This document shows, in pieces, positions 39,183 to 47,877 of a DNA stretch of 64,000 bases; position 1 is the first letter of the stretch; every line of letters begins with the position of its first letter. Both the position numbers and the translations under genes were made by a program. Source of the DNA: Streptomyces sp. 1-11 (lineage in GTDB: Bacteria; Actinomycetota; Actinomycetes; Streptomycetales; Streptomycetaceae); assembly GCF_007176755.1 (NCBI RefSeq), contig NZ_BJTV01000001.1, forward strand, positions 62,001 through 126,000, given 5' to 3'. The notes beneath the pieces are model-generated. The model had not been told where the DNA came from. It worked only from the letters and a program-made list of their open reading frames with translations, and made no database searches.

Positions 39183-41239
39183 CAGACGGTCACCTCTTCC
39201 AGGACGGTGTGATTGAACTCGCCGTGAGAGACGTAAGGGTAGGCACGGCCGTTGATGGTGATGGTGTCCTCGTCAGCGTCGGTGTTGGTGATGTAGGAGC
39301 GCAGCACGTACATGCGGGATGCTGCCCCTCCGAGGTGGTCAAGCACCATGCCGCGGGACTGCGACTTCGACAACAGGGTGACGATCTGCGAGGTGAGTTT
39401 GGGGAGAGATTCGGCGATGTCGTTCTGGTAGGCGACGTCGAGGTTTCCGAACGGGGCGTCCATGACGACCGGATAGACGCCCCCGCCTCCCAGGACGGCG
39501 TCGGGTGTCTTCTGCTTGCGGTCGTGTGTCTCCTTGGCCAGTTCAGAGACAGCTCCCACGAATGACAGACCCAGGATCTGGTTCTCGCCGGTGCTGCGGG
39601 CGGCGGCGACTCCTGCGGAGTGGTTAACCAGTTCCAACGCGAAGGCGGGGGTGAGGTTGGGGGTGAAGGGCTTGATACAGATCCGCCCGAAGACGCTCTT
39701 TACCTTCTGGTCGAGCTGCTGGCGGACCTCCTCGGTCTTGACCGCCAGGATCCGCTGGAAAGCGCTGAGGACCTCGTCGACCAGGGCCACCTGCCGCTGT
39801 ATGCGCTTGGACTCCTCGTCTTGCACCCGCGCGGAATGGAACTGACGCTTGACCTTCTCGATCTGCTCGTCCAGCTCAGCCAGCTGGGACTGCGCCTCCC
39901 GGTGCTGCTGCAAGGCATCCAGGCGCTTGCGGTCGAACTCCTTACGCCGCTCCTCCAGACGCTGGACGTCCATCACATCGACGCCCTCCAGTTCGCGTGC
40001 GATGTCGCTCTCTTCGGCATCGATCTGCCGGATCGAGGACTCGATCTCCTCGACGTCGGCGACGCACTCCCGCAACTTCGCCAGCAGGTCCGCCCGCGCC
40101 AAGGTCAGGTCGGCTGCCTTACCACGCAGATACATCCAGCGGGTCTCGACATCGGCGAGCCCGGCGTTGTAACGGCGTTCCTCCAGCGCCATCCGCGCCT
40201 GGGAGCCCTCGGGCAGGTCGCGCCCGCACATGCACAAGCCGTCTTCGAGCAGGCCGTCAATGTAGTCGCGCTGGATGCCGGCGGGCAGCTCGCGGCGCTT
40301 GCGCATCCCTTCTGCGAGGTCGAGAACCTGGTTGTCGATACCGCCGGTGAAGGCAAGGAAGCTGCTCCGGGCGAGCAGCTCGCGCTTTTTCTCCTGACGT
40401 TCGGCCCGCTTGGTCACCAGCTCGTCCAGACGCACTTTCAGCTTGGCGCGCTGACGCTGCAGCGGCGCAGCCTTGCCGTTAGCGAGGAGCGCCTGGTTGG
40501 CCGCCTCGACTTCACGCTCATAACCACCAGCGGTCTCAGAGAGCTGCAGCAGCTGTTTGTGAACGTCGAGCTTGTGCTGCTCCAGCCGTTCCTGCTCGAC
40601 CATCAGCGCCTGCAGGCGCCCGTCACCGCTGCTCCCAATCTGCCGACTGAGCTTGCGTGACGCACTCGGCAGGTGCGTCGCGATGGCCCGCTCAATCTCC
40701 TCCAGCCCCATCAGGGTCTTGATCGCCTGCTTGACCTCGTCCGTGCGGTCGCCGGTGAACATGCGCTCCATGCGCTCACCGTTAAAGAAGAAGAACTGCC
40801 GCAAACCTTCGGGAAGAATCTTTTGTATGCGGTCTTGGCCATTGGTAACGGTGGTGCTGGCGCCGCGCTCGGACTCAGTAACGATGAGCTTCGGCGCCAA
40901 TGCGACCTGTTCTTCGGCGTTCTTCGTCGTTGTGACCGTACGCAGCACCGTGAACAGCAGTCCCTCATGCTCGAACTCGACCTTCACCGAGGCGCTGACG
41001 CCGCCGCCGAAGGGGGTCTGCGTCCACGCGTGATCGTTGATCACGCGTTCCTGGTGCTCGACGTCGTCGGAGAAGGCGCCGTACAACGCCCACGTGAACG
41101 CGTTCAGCAGGGTCGTCTTCCCCGCGCCGTTCATGCCGAAGATGAGGATGGCCGGCTTGTCTGGAGTGACCTCGAGATCAAGCTGCTGGGTCCCGTAGAA
41201 GACGCGGAAATTATCCAACGTGAGCTTGAGCAGTTTCAT
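39182..41239 (-). CDS. SMC/Rad50-like ATPase of the Dnd-linked operon
   Basis: 685 residues. Walker A FGMNGAGKTTLLNAF at residues 35-49, ABC-type signature region near LGLSFVGAVSELA, and Walker B/D-loop VVMDAPFGNLDVAYQNDIAE near the end. Between them is a long coiled coil with a central LCMCGRDLPEG that recalls a Rad50 zinc hook (here C-x-C). It is a paralogue in architecture of DndD, encoded 9 kb upstream, but not the DndD of the modification operon. It likely uses ATP to act on DNA with the helicase/nuclease neighbours. Confidence 0.82.
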   Translation of the reverse strand: MKLLKLTLDNFRVFYGTQQLDLEVTPDKPAILIFGMNGAGKTTLLNAFTWALYGAFSDDVEHQERVINDHAWTQTPFGGGVSASVKVEFEHEGLLFTVLRTVTTTKNAEEQVALAPKLIVTESERGASTTVTNGQDRIQKILPEGLRQFFFFNGERMERMFTGDRTDEVKQAIKTLMGLEEIERAIATHLPSASRKLSRQIGSSGDGRLQALMVEQERLEQHKLDVHKQLLQLSETAGGYEREVEAANQALLANGKAAPLQRQRAKLKVRLDELVTKRAERQEKKRELLARSSFLAFTGGIDNQVLDLAEGMRKRRELPAGIQRDYIDGLLEDGLCMCGRDLPEGSQARMALEERRYNAGLADVETRWMYLRGKAADLTLARADLLAKLRECVADVEEIESSIRQIDAEESDIARELEGVDVMDVQRLEERRKEFDRKRLDALQQHREAQSQLAELDEQIEKVKRQFHSARVQDEESKRIQRQVALVDEVLSAFQRILAVKTEEVRQQLDQKVKSVFGRICIKPFTPNLTPAFALELVNHSAGVAAARSTGENQILGLSFVGAVSELAKETHDRKQKTPDAVLGGGGVYPVVMDAPFGNLDVAYQNDIAESLPKLTSQIVTLLSKSQSRGMVLDHLGGAASRMYVLRSYITNTDADEDTITINGRAYPYVSHGEFNHTVLEEVTV

Positions 41240-41400
41240 TTGGCCAGCTCCTTGGTGGCGCGGACGATCTCGTCCGTGAGCAGGGTCGGATTCTTCACAT
41301 GCAGGTGCTCACGCTCGAGCTGCCAAACCTTCGCCACCAGCTTCCTGGCCTCCGGCGACAGGTCGTCCATAATGTCTTTCAGGCTTTCCGTCGTCCCCAT
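41236..41400 (-). CDS. 54-residue protein coupled to the SMC-like gene
   Basis: MGTTESLKDIMDDLSPEARK followed by a charged helix ending TDEIVRATKELAK. Start at ATG 41400; a longer frame to 41520 has no family features and overlaps the helicase gene. Its stop overlaps the ATG of the SMC-like gene by 4 bp. Predicted all-helical, it may be a subunit of the ATPase. Confidence 0.65.
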   Translation of the reverse strand: MGTTESLKDIMDDLSPEARKLVAKVWQLEREHLHVKNPTLLTDEIVRATKELAK

Positions 41401-41446
41401 GGTCTTTCTCCACACGTCAGGCTGTCTGTCGGTCGTGCATGTGCTG

Positions 41447-43594
41447 TCAGGTGTCCATGAGCCCGTAGCGCAGGCGCAGCGGGCGCAAGATGTCGAGGGT
41501 GTGCGCCTCGTTGTCGGCAAGCCGGGCGAACTCTGTCACCCGTGCCAGCTCGCGGGCCACCATGCGTCGCTCGGTCTCGTGCTGCAGATCGCTGGCACCG
41601 CTGGGGGGGACGACGATGAAATCGACGATGTCCGCGCGTTTCTTGCCCGGTGCCTTACGCAGGACGCGCCCGCGGCGCTGAATGAACTGGCGCGGGTTGG
41701 AGGAGCTCGCAAGGAGGTAAGCGGTGCGTGCGGCCGGCACGTCCACGCCCTCGTCGAGGCACTTCATCGACAGCAGTACCTGCAGCTGGGTACCGGTGGC
41801 GAATTGGCGCAGCAAGTGCTGGCGTTCCTGACGCTTGGTCTCAGCGGTGTAGGGGGCTGCGGGCATGCGCAGCTCGGTGCCGACCAAGGCCAGTGCCTGC
41901 TGCAGCTGGGTCGGCTCGTGAGGGTCACCGTCCTCGTAGGACAGGGGGTGGCGGCCTTCGGCGCAATACAGCAGCTGGTACCAGTCGTTGCGCCGTGCAT
42001 TGATCTCGCGGCGCAGGGCGGGCAGTTTGGCGTGGGCGTGTCCGAGGATGTTGGAGCGCCTTCGCAGTAGCTGGCCCAGGGGGCTGTCGTCGTCCGTATC
42101 GGGGGACAGGCCCTCGGCCGCAATGATTTTGGCGATCTTTTCGGTCACCTCGGCATAGAGGTAACCCTCCTCGTCGTCCAGTTCGACTAGGACTGGTGTG
42201 TAGGTGTAGCGGCACAGAGCGCCTTCACGGATGGCGTCGCCGATGCCCATCTCGAAGACGACCTCGCCGAAGTAGTCCGTTAGTGCCGCGGTGCCCTGGT
42301 CATCGAACCAGCGTTCCGGCGTGGCCGACAGACCCAGCCGGTAGGCGGCGGATGTAGGCAGCTTCTGGCGCAGGCGTTTGGCGCCGAGGTTGTGGCACTC
42401 GTCTGCGATGACTAGGAGGTGGCCACGGTGGCGGGCCAAGATCGACTGCATCGGGTCGGCGGCAAAGGTGGCATTGGTGGTGACCAGGACTCCGCCCTGG
42501 GCGCTGCCCAGGGCCAGGGCGTCCAGAAGCGAGGAAGCTTTGCCGTACCAGCTCCTGGTGGACTCGTAGGCGCGCAGGGGCTGCACGCCGAACCAAGCGA
42601 TGTCCTTGCACCATTGATCGACCAGGTGCTGGTAGGGGGCGATCACGACGGTCAGCAGTGATTGGCCGCGTCTGTGCAGCAGGCGGGTGAGCTGGGCTGC
42701 GGCCGACAGGGCGGTCAGGGTTTTACCCGTGCCGGTGGCCATACGCAGAATGCCGCGGCCGCCCGCCGCGAACCAGCGTTCGACGGCTTGTTTCTGGTAG
42801 CCACGGACGGTCAGTTCGCTGGGGATCGTCAGCCGTCCGGAGTTCTCCGGGCGTGGCAAGGTGATCAGGGCACCGTCCAACAGCGGCAGTTCGGTGTCAC
42901 GCCTGGTGGGCTGGGCGCAGCGCTGGATGACCGTGTGGGCAGCGGCAGTGAAGTCGATCACCCGCAGCAGATCGGTGCGGTCTTCCCAGAGGTCTTCGAA
43001 GTCCTGGCTGATGCGTGCGGCCCGGCTGCGGTCACCCGGCTCCCAGGTGCGGAAAACCTCGATGGATTCGAAGTTGCCGACCAGTCCCGGCATCGTCTCG
43101 TTCGCACTGCCTTTGAAGGCGACCATGTCCTGGCCGTCCCGGAAGATGCCGATCTTCTCGTGGTAGATCCCGATGCGGTCGTGGGAGCTGATGTAGGCGA
43201 GTTTGATATCGAGGCGGCCGTCGGCAATGAGCAGCCCTAGCTGGTCCAGCCCGCTTGCTGCGCGCGGGTCCTGGGCCGCCTGCTCCATGTCGCGCATGGC
43301 CGCCTGCTCCAACACAGCACGCAGCTCGTATCCAGCGCGGATCTGCTCCACGTCGTCGGCGGTGAGCTGCGGCGAGGCGATGATGCGCATCGTGCCGCCA
43401 CCGGCGGCGAAATCGTTCAGTCCCTGGCCAAGGACGGCCAGCACTGAGGCACTGAAGTATCCAACGGCGCGATCGTAGGAGACGGCAGCATCCAAGGCGG
43501 GGAGGTAGAAGTCACCGACGATGTCGCAGCGGTCGCTGCGGTAGTCGGCACGCAGATCGGCGGCGCGCAGCCCGTCATGGTGTCGGGTCATCAC
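41447..43594 (-). CDS. PLD-family nuclease fused to SF2 helicase, probable phosphorothioation-linked restriction enzyme
   Basis: 715 residues. N-terminal phospholipase-D-like nuclease: IYHEKIGIFRDGQ at residues 144-156 gives H-x-K-x5-D, followed by FKGSANETMPG. The SF2 helicase follows: Walker A RMATGTGKTLTAL (about 285), motif II VIADECHNLGAKR (about 396), the motif III-like RLGLSATPERW and motif VI QFIQRRGRVLRKAPGKK. A nuclease-helicase of this build matches the family I recall as 'DNA phosphorothioation system restriction enzyme'. It is the best candidate effector of the operon. The start is GTG 43594 or ATG 43591. Confidence 0.8.
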   Translation of the reverse strand: MMTRHHDGLRAADLRADYRSDRCDIVGDFYLPALDAAVSYDRAVGYFSASVLAVLGQGLNDFAAGGGTMRIIASPQLTADDVEQIRAGYELRAVLEQAAMRDMEQAAQDPRAASGLDQLGLLIADGRLDIKLAYISSHDRIGIYHEKIGIFRDGQDMVAFKGSANETMPGLVGNFESIEVFRTWEPGDRSRAARISQDFEDLWEDRTDLLRVIDFTAAAHTVIQRCAQPTRRDTELPLLDGALITLPRPENSGRLTIPSELTVRGYQKQAVERWFAAGGRGILRMATGTGKTLTALSAAAQLTRLLHRRGQSLLTVVIAPYQHLVDQWCKDIAWFGVQPLRAYESTRSWYGKASSLLDALALGSAQGGVLVTTNATFAADPMQSILARHRGHLLVIADECHNLGAKRLRQKLPTSAAYRLGLSATPERWFDDQGTAALTDYFGEVVFEMGIGDAIREGALCRYTYTPVLVELDDEEGYLYAEVTEKIAKIIAAEGLSPDTDDDSPLGQLLRRRSNILGHAHAKLPALRREINARRNDWYQLLYCAEGRHPLSYEDGDPHEPTQLQQALALVGTELRMPAAPYTAETKRQERQHLLRQFATGTQLQVLLSMKCLDEGVDVPAARTAYLLASSSNPRQFIQRRGRVLRKAPGKKRADIVDFIVVPPSGASDLQHETERRMVARELARVTEFARLADNEAHTLDILRPLRLRYGLMDT

Positions 43595-45558
43595 AGCCCC
43601 ATCAGATTGATCAGGTCGTCGGCGGACGGCCCGTCGTCGGGACGGGTGACATCGGTCGAAGACTGCTCGCTGCCCTGTTCGCTGCCGACGTCGCTGAGCC
43701 GGCGAACCACACCGTTGCGTGCAGTGAACGGCGGTGATGAAGCGGACACACGGACGCTGGCGGCCGCGATAGTGAACTCACGGGTCAACAGAGTGACCAG
43801 CTCGTCGGTGGGGATCGAACCGCCGGCCCGGTCCACTTCCTGGGCGATCAGCTCCTTGATGCTGGTATAGGGGCGTAGTCCCCACTGGGCGAGCGCCCAG
43901 GAGTTCACGTCACTGCGCACGAACCGGTCGTCCTTGGACAGCTGAGTTTTCAAGGAACGGGCGTTCACGTCCGGCCCTATGCGGTCGACCAGCAACGGCC
44001 AGTCCAGGGGGTGCCCGAGCTCCTCGAGTACGGCCAGGGCGCGGTCGGCGAGTCGTGCGCGCCGCGCAGTGCCGGATGCGGCACTCTCCTCGCCGGACAG
44101 GTCTGCGTCGTCGCCGTGGGTCTCGGATCCCGGGGCGTCGTCGGGCACCTGCCAGCCATCAGGGGTGGCAATCGCACCGAGGGCGCGTACCACCAGCGTC
44201 CGCAGCGGTTCGGGCAGTTCTTCGCTGTTGCGCAGCAGGTCGGCCAGCTGTTCGCCTGGGTGCTGCGCGCAGGCGTACACGCGAAGTCGTTCGAATACCT
44301 CCTCCAACCGCGGCGCCGACTCTGGTACCCGCCCCGGATCAAGGTCTGCGCGCGTCAGGGAAGTGGAAGAGGGCGCAACTGTTGCTGCACCTGAGGCGTC
44401 GGGGTGAGCGACAGGACGCGGTGGCGTCAGTTCGTAGTCGCCATCCATCGTTGCATCACCGCGAGGCCGCTGGTCGACTGCGAGTTCAACCTGCCTGCCC
44501 CCGACGATATGCAAGCCACAATAGTGAAGCCACTGCTCGGTGGCTTTGAGGGGACGGCCGGTGTCCTTCAGCAGCCGCATGGCACTGGGTAGCGACACTG
44601 CCTCCCCCGGGGCCAGGTCGAGCGCGCTGCGGGTCAGTTTGCGGGCGTGCGCCAGCGAACCGCTGAACAACCAGTCCCCGTCGGTGCTTCCCGACCAGTG
44701 GAAGGCGAGCAGGAGCTCAAGCACTCGCAGCTCGCTGCCCGGCAGGCGTTCGGCGAGCCAAGGATGGCAGTCCATCAGGTCCGAGCGAGTGACAGGAGTC
44801 TGAGTTGCGGACTCAAATAGCTGCAATGCGCGAGCGAGGTTGGGGGACGTCAGTGCCGCGCTTTGCAGTTGCTGGGGCAGCTCCTCCAGGAGCCGTGTCA
44901 TCCATGACCGCATGGTGCGGTAGCGGGCGGCCAGTTCGTCGAGCGGCATCGGGTCCGATGCACAGACGTGCTGGGTGATCAGGTCCTGCTGGCGGGCATC
45001 GAGAGAAATGAACCATCCTTGGACCGCATGGTCGGGGCTATCCGGCTCCGTGTGCACGGGCGACGACGAGGGCACGTTCGCAGTCTCGTCCAGCGACGAC
45101 TCCGGCTGCGGAAACAGGGCTGCAGCACGCACGAGAACCGCGAGGATGTCGCGCTTCGTTTCGGTACGGACCTTCGCAAGGCAGGCAAAGCTCGACGGCG
45201 TCAGACGAGCGACGTCAGCCAAGGTCCTGCCGCCTACGGCTTGCAGGACGTCCAGTGCAGTCGGTTCCAGCTCCAGCTCAGCTGTCGACATCTGCTGAGG
45301 CAGCGACGGAAGCAGCAGGTGCAAAGGCCGTATGTCCAGCTCGGGCTCAATGGCCCAGCCCAGGAAGGAGGCGAGCAGGTCGAAGACATCGTCCATGTAC
45401 GGTCGGCGGGCACTTGTCTCTTCCGGTGTCTCGTGCATCCACCATTGCGCTGGCCCTCCCAACCGCTGAAGTGCGAGCAACTGCTCAGGCCCCAGCTGAT
45501 CCAGCCACGGCAGCACGACCTGCCACGTTGGCCTGACCAACGAGAGCGAAGCTGACAT
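43591..45558 (-). CDS. Helix-hairpin-helix and winged-helix protein of the Dnd-linked operon
   Basis: 655 residues from ATG 45558 (MSASLSLVRPTWQVV). RTLADVARLTPSSFACLAKV is like the helix-hairpin-helix of RNA polymerase alpha CTD. The C-terminal third (LGHPLDWPLLVDRIGPDVNA, then KDDRFVRSDVNSWALAQWGL and TSIKELIAQEVDRAGGSIPT) parallels the mid region of the gene at 35951, including the SIKELI/GIREMI helix. No enzyme motif is seen. Probably a DNA-binding scaffold. Its stop and the next start overlap. Confidence 0.6.
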   Translation of the reverse strand: MSASLSLVRPTWQVVLPWLDQLGPEQLLALQRLGGPAQWWMHETPEETSARRPYMDDVFDLLASFLGWAIEPELDIRPLHLLLPSLPQQMSTAELELEPTALDVLQAVGGRTLADVARLTPSSFACLAKVRTETKRDILAVLVRAAALFPQPESSLDETANVPSSSPVHTEPDSPDHAVQGWFISLDARQQDLITQHVCASDPMPLDELAARYRTMRSWMTRLLEELPQQLQSAALTSPNLARALQLFESATQTPVTRSDLMDCHPWLAERLPGSELRVLELLLAFHWSGSTDGDWLFSGSLAHARKLTRSALDLAPGEAVSLPSAMRLLKDTGRPLKATEQWLHYCGLHIVGGRQVELAVDQRPRGDATMDGDYELTPPRPVAHPDASGAATVAPSSTSLTRADLDPGRVPESAPRLEEVFERLRVYACAQHPGEQLADLLRNSEELPEPLRTLVVRALGAIATPDGWQVPDDAPGSETHGDDADLSGEESAASGTARRARLADRALAVLEELGHPLDWPLLVDRIGPDVNARSLKTQLSKDDRFVRSDVNSWALAQWGLRPYTSIKELIAQEVDRAGGSIPTDELVTLLTREFTIAAASVRVSASSPPFTARNGVVRRLSDVGSEQGSEQSSTDVTRPDDGPSADDLINLMGL

Positions 45559-45641
45559 CTTTCCCACCCTGTTCCTGCCGCTGAGCCCGCTGCGGTGCCG
45601 GCGACAGAGACTGCCCTCTCGTCCCAGCCGCCGGGCACGAC

Positions 45642-47870
45642 TCACTCACTCAGAAGATCGTTCACACTGGTCACCGGCCCGTCTTCGGCCGCCTCGGCGT
45701 CGGCTGCATCGTCTCCGCTTTCCGCGACCGCGTCCTGCGGCTCATGCGCGTGCACCCCCTGCTGGTCGATCCGCGCCAGCCAGTTCTGGTACGGCTCGTC
45801 AGAGCCGTAGAACCACTCCTTCAGGGCGCGGCCGAGCGCGGCACGGGCGGCCTTTTCCGCCTCTCCTCGCAGCTTCGTCTCAGCGACGCCGGGTCGGCTG
45901 GTCTTGAGTGCCTTCAGCTGCTGGTCCTGGCACAGACTCAGGTACAGGCCCCGCGCGGTGCCGAGCTTGTCATCGAATTCGGTCCGGTCAGTGAACCATT
46001 CGGAGATGTACGTCCACGCCTGAGGGGTGTCCAGTATCTGCAACCAGAAGTACCGGAAGTAAACCGCCTGAGGGGTGTCCATGTTGGCGATCTGGTTCAG
46101 GGGGTGGGCGATCTCGATCTTGTTAAAGGCGAGCCTGCGGTCTTTGGCCTTACCCGCCTCCAGAGCGAAGTAAGCGTTCCACGCCTTCACCAGCGCCTCC
46201 GCGAACTGCGGCAGGTCCCTGATGTCAGCGCCGCCGGGCTGGGCCTTGCGCAGCTCCCACAGCGATCCCAGGGTCATCATCATGCCTAGCTGGCAGGCGT
46301 GCGTGTTGAACACGGCATATGCAGCCTTCGACTGCTTGAGCGCGGCGTTGCGACCAGAATCCAAATATGCCTGGGCCCGGTAGGTTTCGAAGATTTCTTC
46401 GCGTCCCTTCAGGGCTTCCCAGGCCCTAATCACATCGGACTTGGTCGTCTTCCTGCCAGCGGTCTTCTCGTCCAGGTAGTGCTCGTAGCTGTCGCGCAGC
46501 GTCCAGAACACACCCACACCGCTGAACAGGGCGTCGTGAGCAAGGGTCAGACCGGTGTCGTCTATGTGCCAGTCCTCTTTCAGCTGCGTCAGCGCCGTGG
46601 CATGGGCGGCGTAGGGCGCGGTGTGCGAGAGGAGGGTGAGGATCGCCCGGCCCCACGTGGCGGCAAACTGGTCGCTGATGGCGTCCATCCAACCCAGGGG
46701 GAATGCCGTGTTGCCGAACTTGTCGCGCTGGTAGGTGACGCCGCCTTCCTCGAGCTGGTCGGGCAGGAGGTGGTCGAGGTCGAGCTGTTCCTGCATGAAG
46801 GCGTCCAGCTCCGTCTGACTGAGCCGGCCACCGATCTTCTGGGCAACGTTCCGCAGGTATTTGGGAGGACCGAAGACGCAGCGATCGACGGCGAACTTCA
46901 GCAGGTGGATGTTGGTCAGCACGGACCACCGGGCCGGCCTGGTGGAGTTGACCTCGGGGTTGTCGTACTCCACCGCGTAGATGGGCAGCAGCGCGTCGCT
47001 TTTGTCGTTGCGCATCTCGCTGAGCACTCGGCGGGTGAGCACATTGCTCAATTCGGCGTCCGACAGCAGGATGATCCGGGATTCGGACGGCGGACGCGCT
47101 TCCTTGTTGACGTCCACGAACAGCTTGCGTGCAGCCTCATGGGGCCGGGCGTCCTCGCCGGTCTGGTCGGGGAACCAGCAGACGGTCACAGGAACTTCGA
47201 TGCGACTGAGGTCGACATCGCCGAAGTCATCGAGTGCCTGGAGTACCTGGTTCTCGTAGAAGGAGCGAAAACGGGCACCACCGGAGTTCTGCCAACTCTT
47301 GGTCATCGTACGTTCAATGGCCAAAAGAGCCATGGCGCGGTGCTGGCCATCGAGGACGACCATCTGCGCCTCAGTTTTGTTCCACCACAGCTTGCCCACG
47401 CTGGCCGGGTGCAGACGGTCATTGGCTCCGACCAGGCGCTGGACCTGGAACGCGGTGCCAGCCTGCTCCTGCTGCCACTGGGCGCCGTCGTCGGTGACCA
47501 CGTTGGGCTGGCCCAGCGGTTCGAAGTAGGAGGGGCGCTTGCTTCGGAAGGGCAGCAGCACGGCAACGATGGGCGGTAGAAACGCGGGTCCGGTTGGCTT
47601 GAGATCCAACAGGTAGGGAATCAGCTTGACCGCCACGCGGTGATCGTCCAGGTCACGCTGCAGCAGCTGGTTGAAGTCCAGATCGCCGGCTTCCATGACC
47701 TCACGGACGGGGGCGAGGCTCTTGGTGAGCTGGCGCTCGGGATCGTCGGTCTCCTCGCCGAGCCGTGCCTTGGTCATGATGTAGTCCACCCGGCCCGCCG
47801 GGGTGGTGAACGTGCCCCACGTCCCCTGCACGTAGTCGCGGAACGTGAGCTTGGTTCCAGAGCCGAACAT
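45642..47870 (-). CDS. DGQHR-domain protein (DndB-like)
   Basis: 742 residues. MVVLDGQHRAMALLAIERTM carries the DGQHR signature at residues 174-178, as does DndB of this cluster (129-133), but this protein is twice as long. Its C-terminal 450 residues are helical with no motif I can name. DndB binds DNA and modulates phosphorothioation; a second DGQHR protein in the effector operon may recognise the mark or hold the effector in check. It starts 7 bp after the GIY-YIG-like gene. Confidence 0.75.
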   Translation of the reverse strand: MFGSGTKLTFRDYVQGTWGTFTTPAGRVDYIMTKARLGEETDDPERQLTKSLAPVREVMEAGDLDFNQLLQRDLDDHRVAVKLIPYLLDLKPTGPAFLPPIVAVLLPFRSKRPSYFEPLGQPNVVTDDGAQWQQEQAGTAFQVQRLVGANDRLHPASVGKLWWNKTEAQMVVLDGQHRAMALLAIERTMTKSWQNSGGARFRSFYENQVLQALDDFGDVDLSRIEVPVTVCWFPDQTGEDARPHEAARKLFVDVNKEARPPSESRIILLSDAELSNVLTRRVLSEMRNDKSDALLPIYAVEYDNPEVNSTRPARWSVLTNIHLLKFAVDRCVFGPPKYLRNVAQKIGGRLSQTELDAFMQEQLDLDHLLPDQLEEGGVTYQRDKFGNTAFPLGWMDAISDQFAATWGRAILTLLSHTAPYAAHATALTQLKEDWHIDDTGLTLAHDALFSGVGVFWTLRDSYEHYLDEKTAGRKTTKSDVIRAWEALKGREEIFETYRAQAYLDSGRNAALKQSKAAYAVFNTHACQLGMMMTLGSLWELRKAQPGGADIRDLPQFAEALVKAWNAYFALEAGKAKDRRLAFNKIEIAHPLNQIANMDTPQAVYFRYFWLQILDTPQAWTYISEWFTDRTEFDDKLGTARGLYLSLCQDQQLKALKTSRPGVAETKLRGEAEKAARAALGRALKEWFYGSDEPYQNWLARIDQQGVHAHEPQDAVAESGDDAADAEAAEDGPVTSVNDLLSE

Positions 47871-47877
47871 CGTTTCC

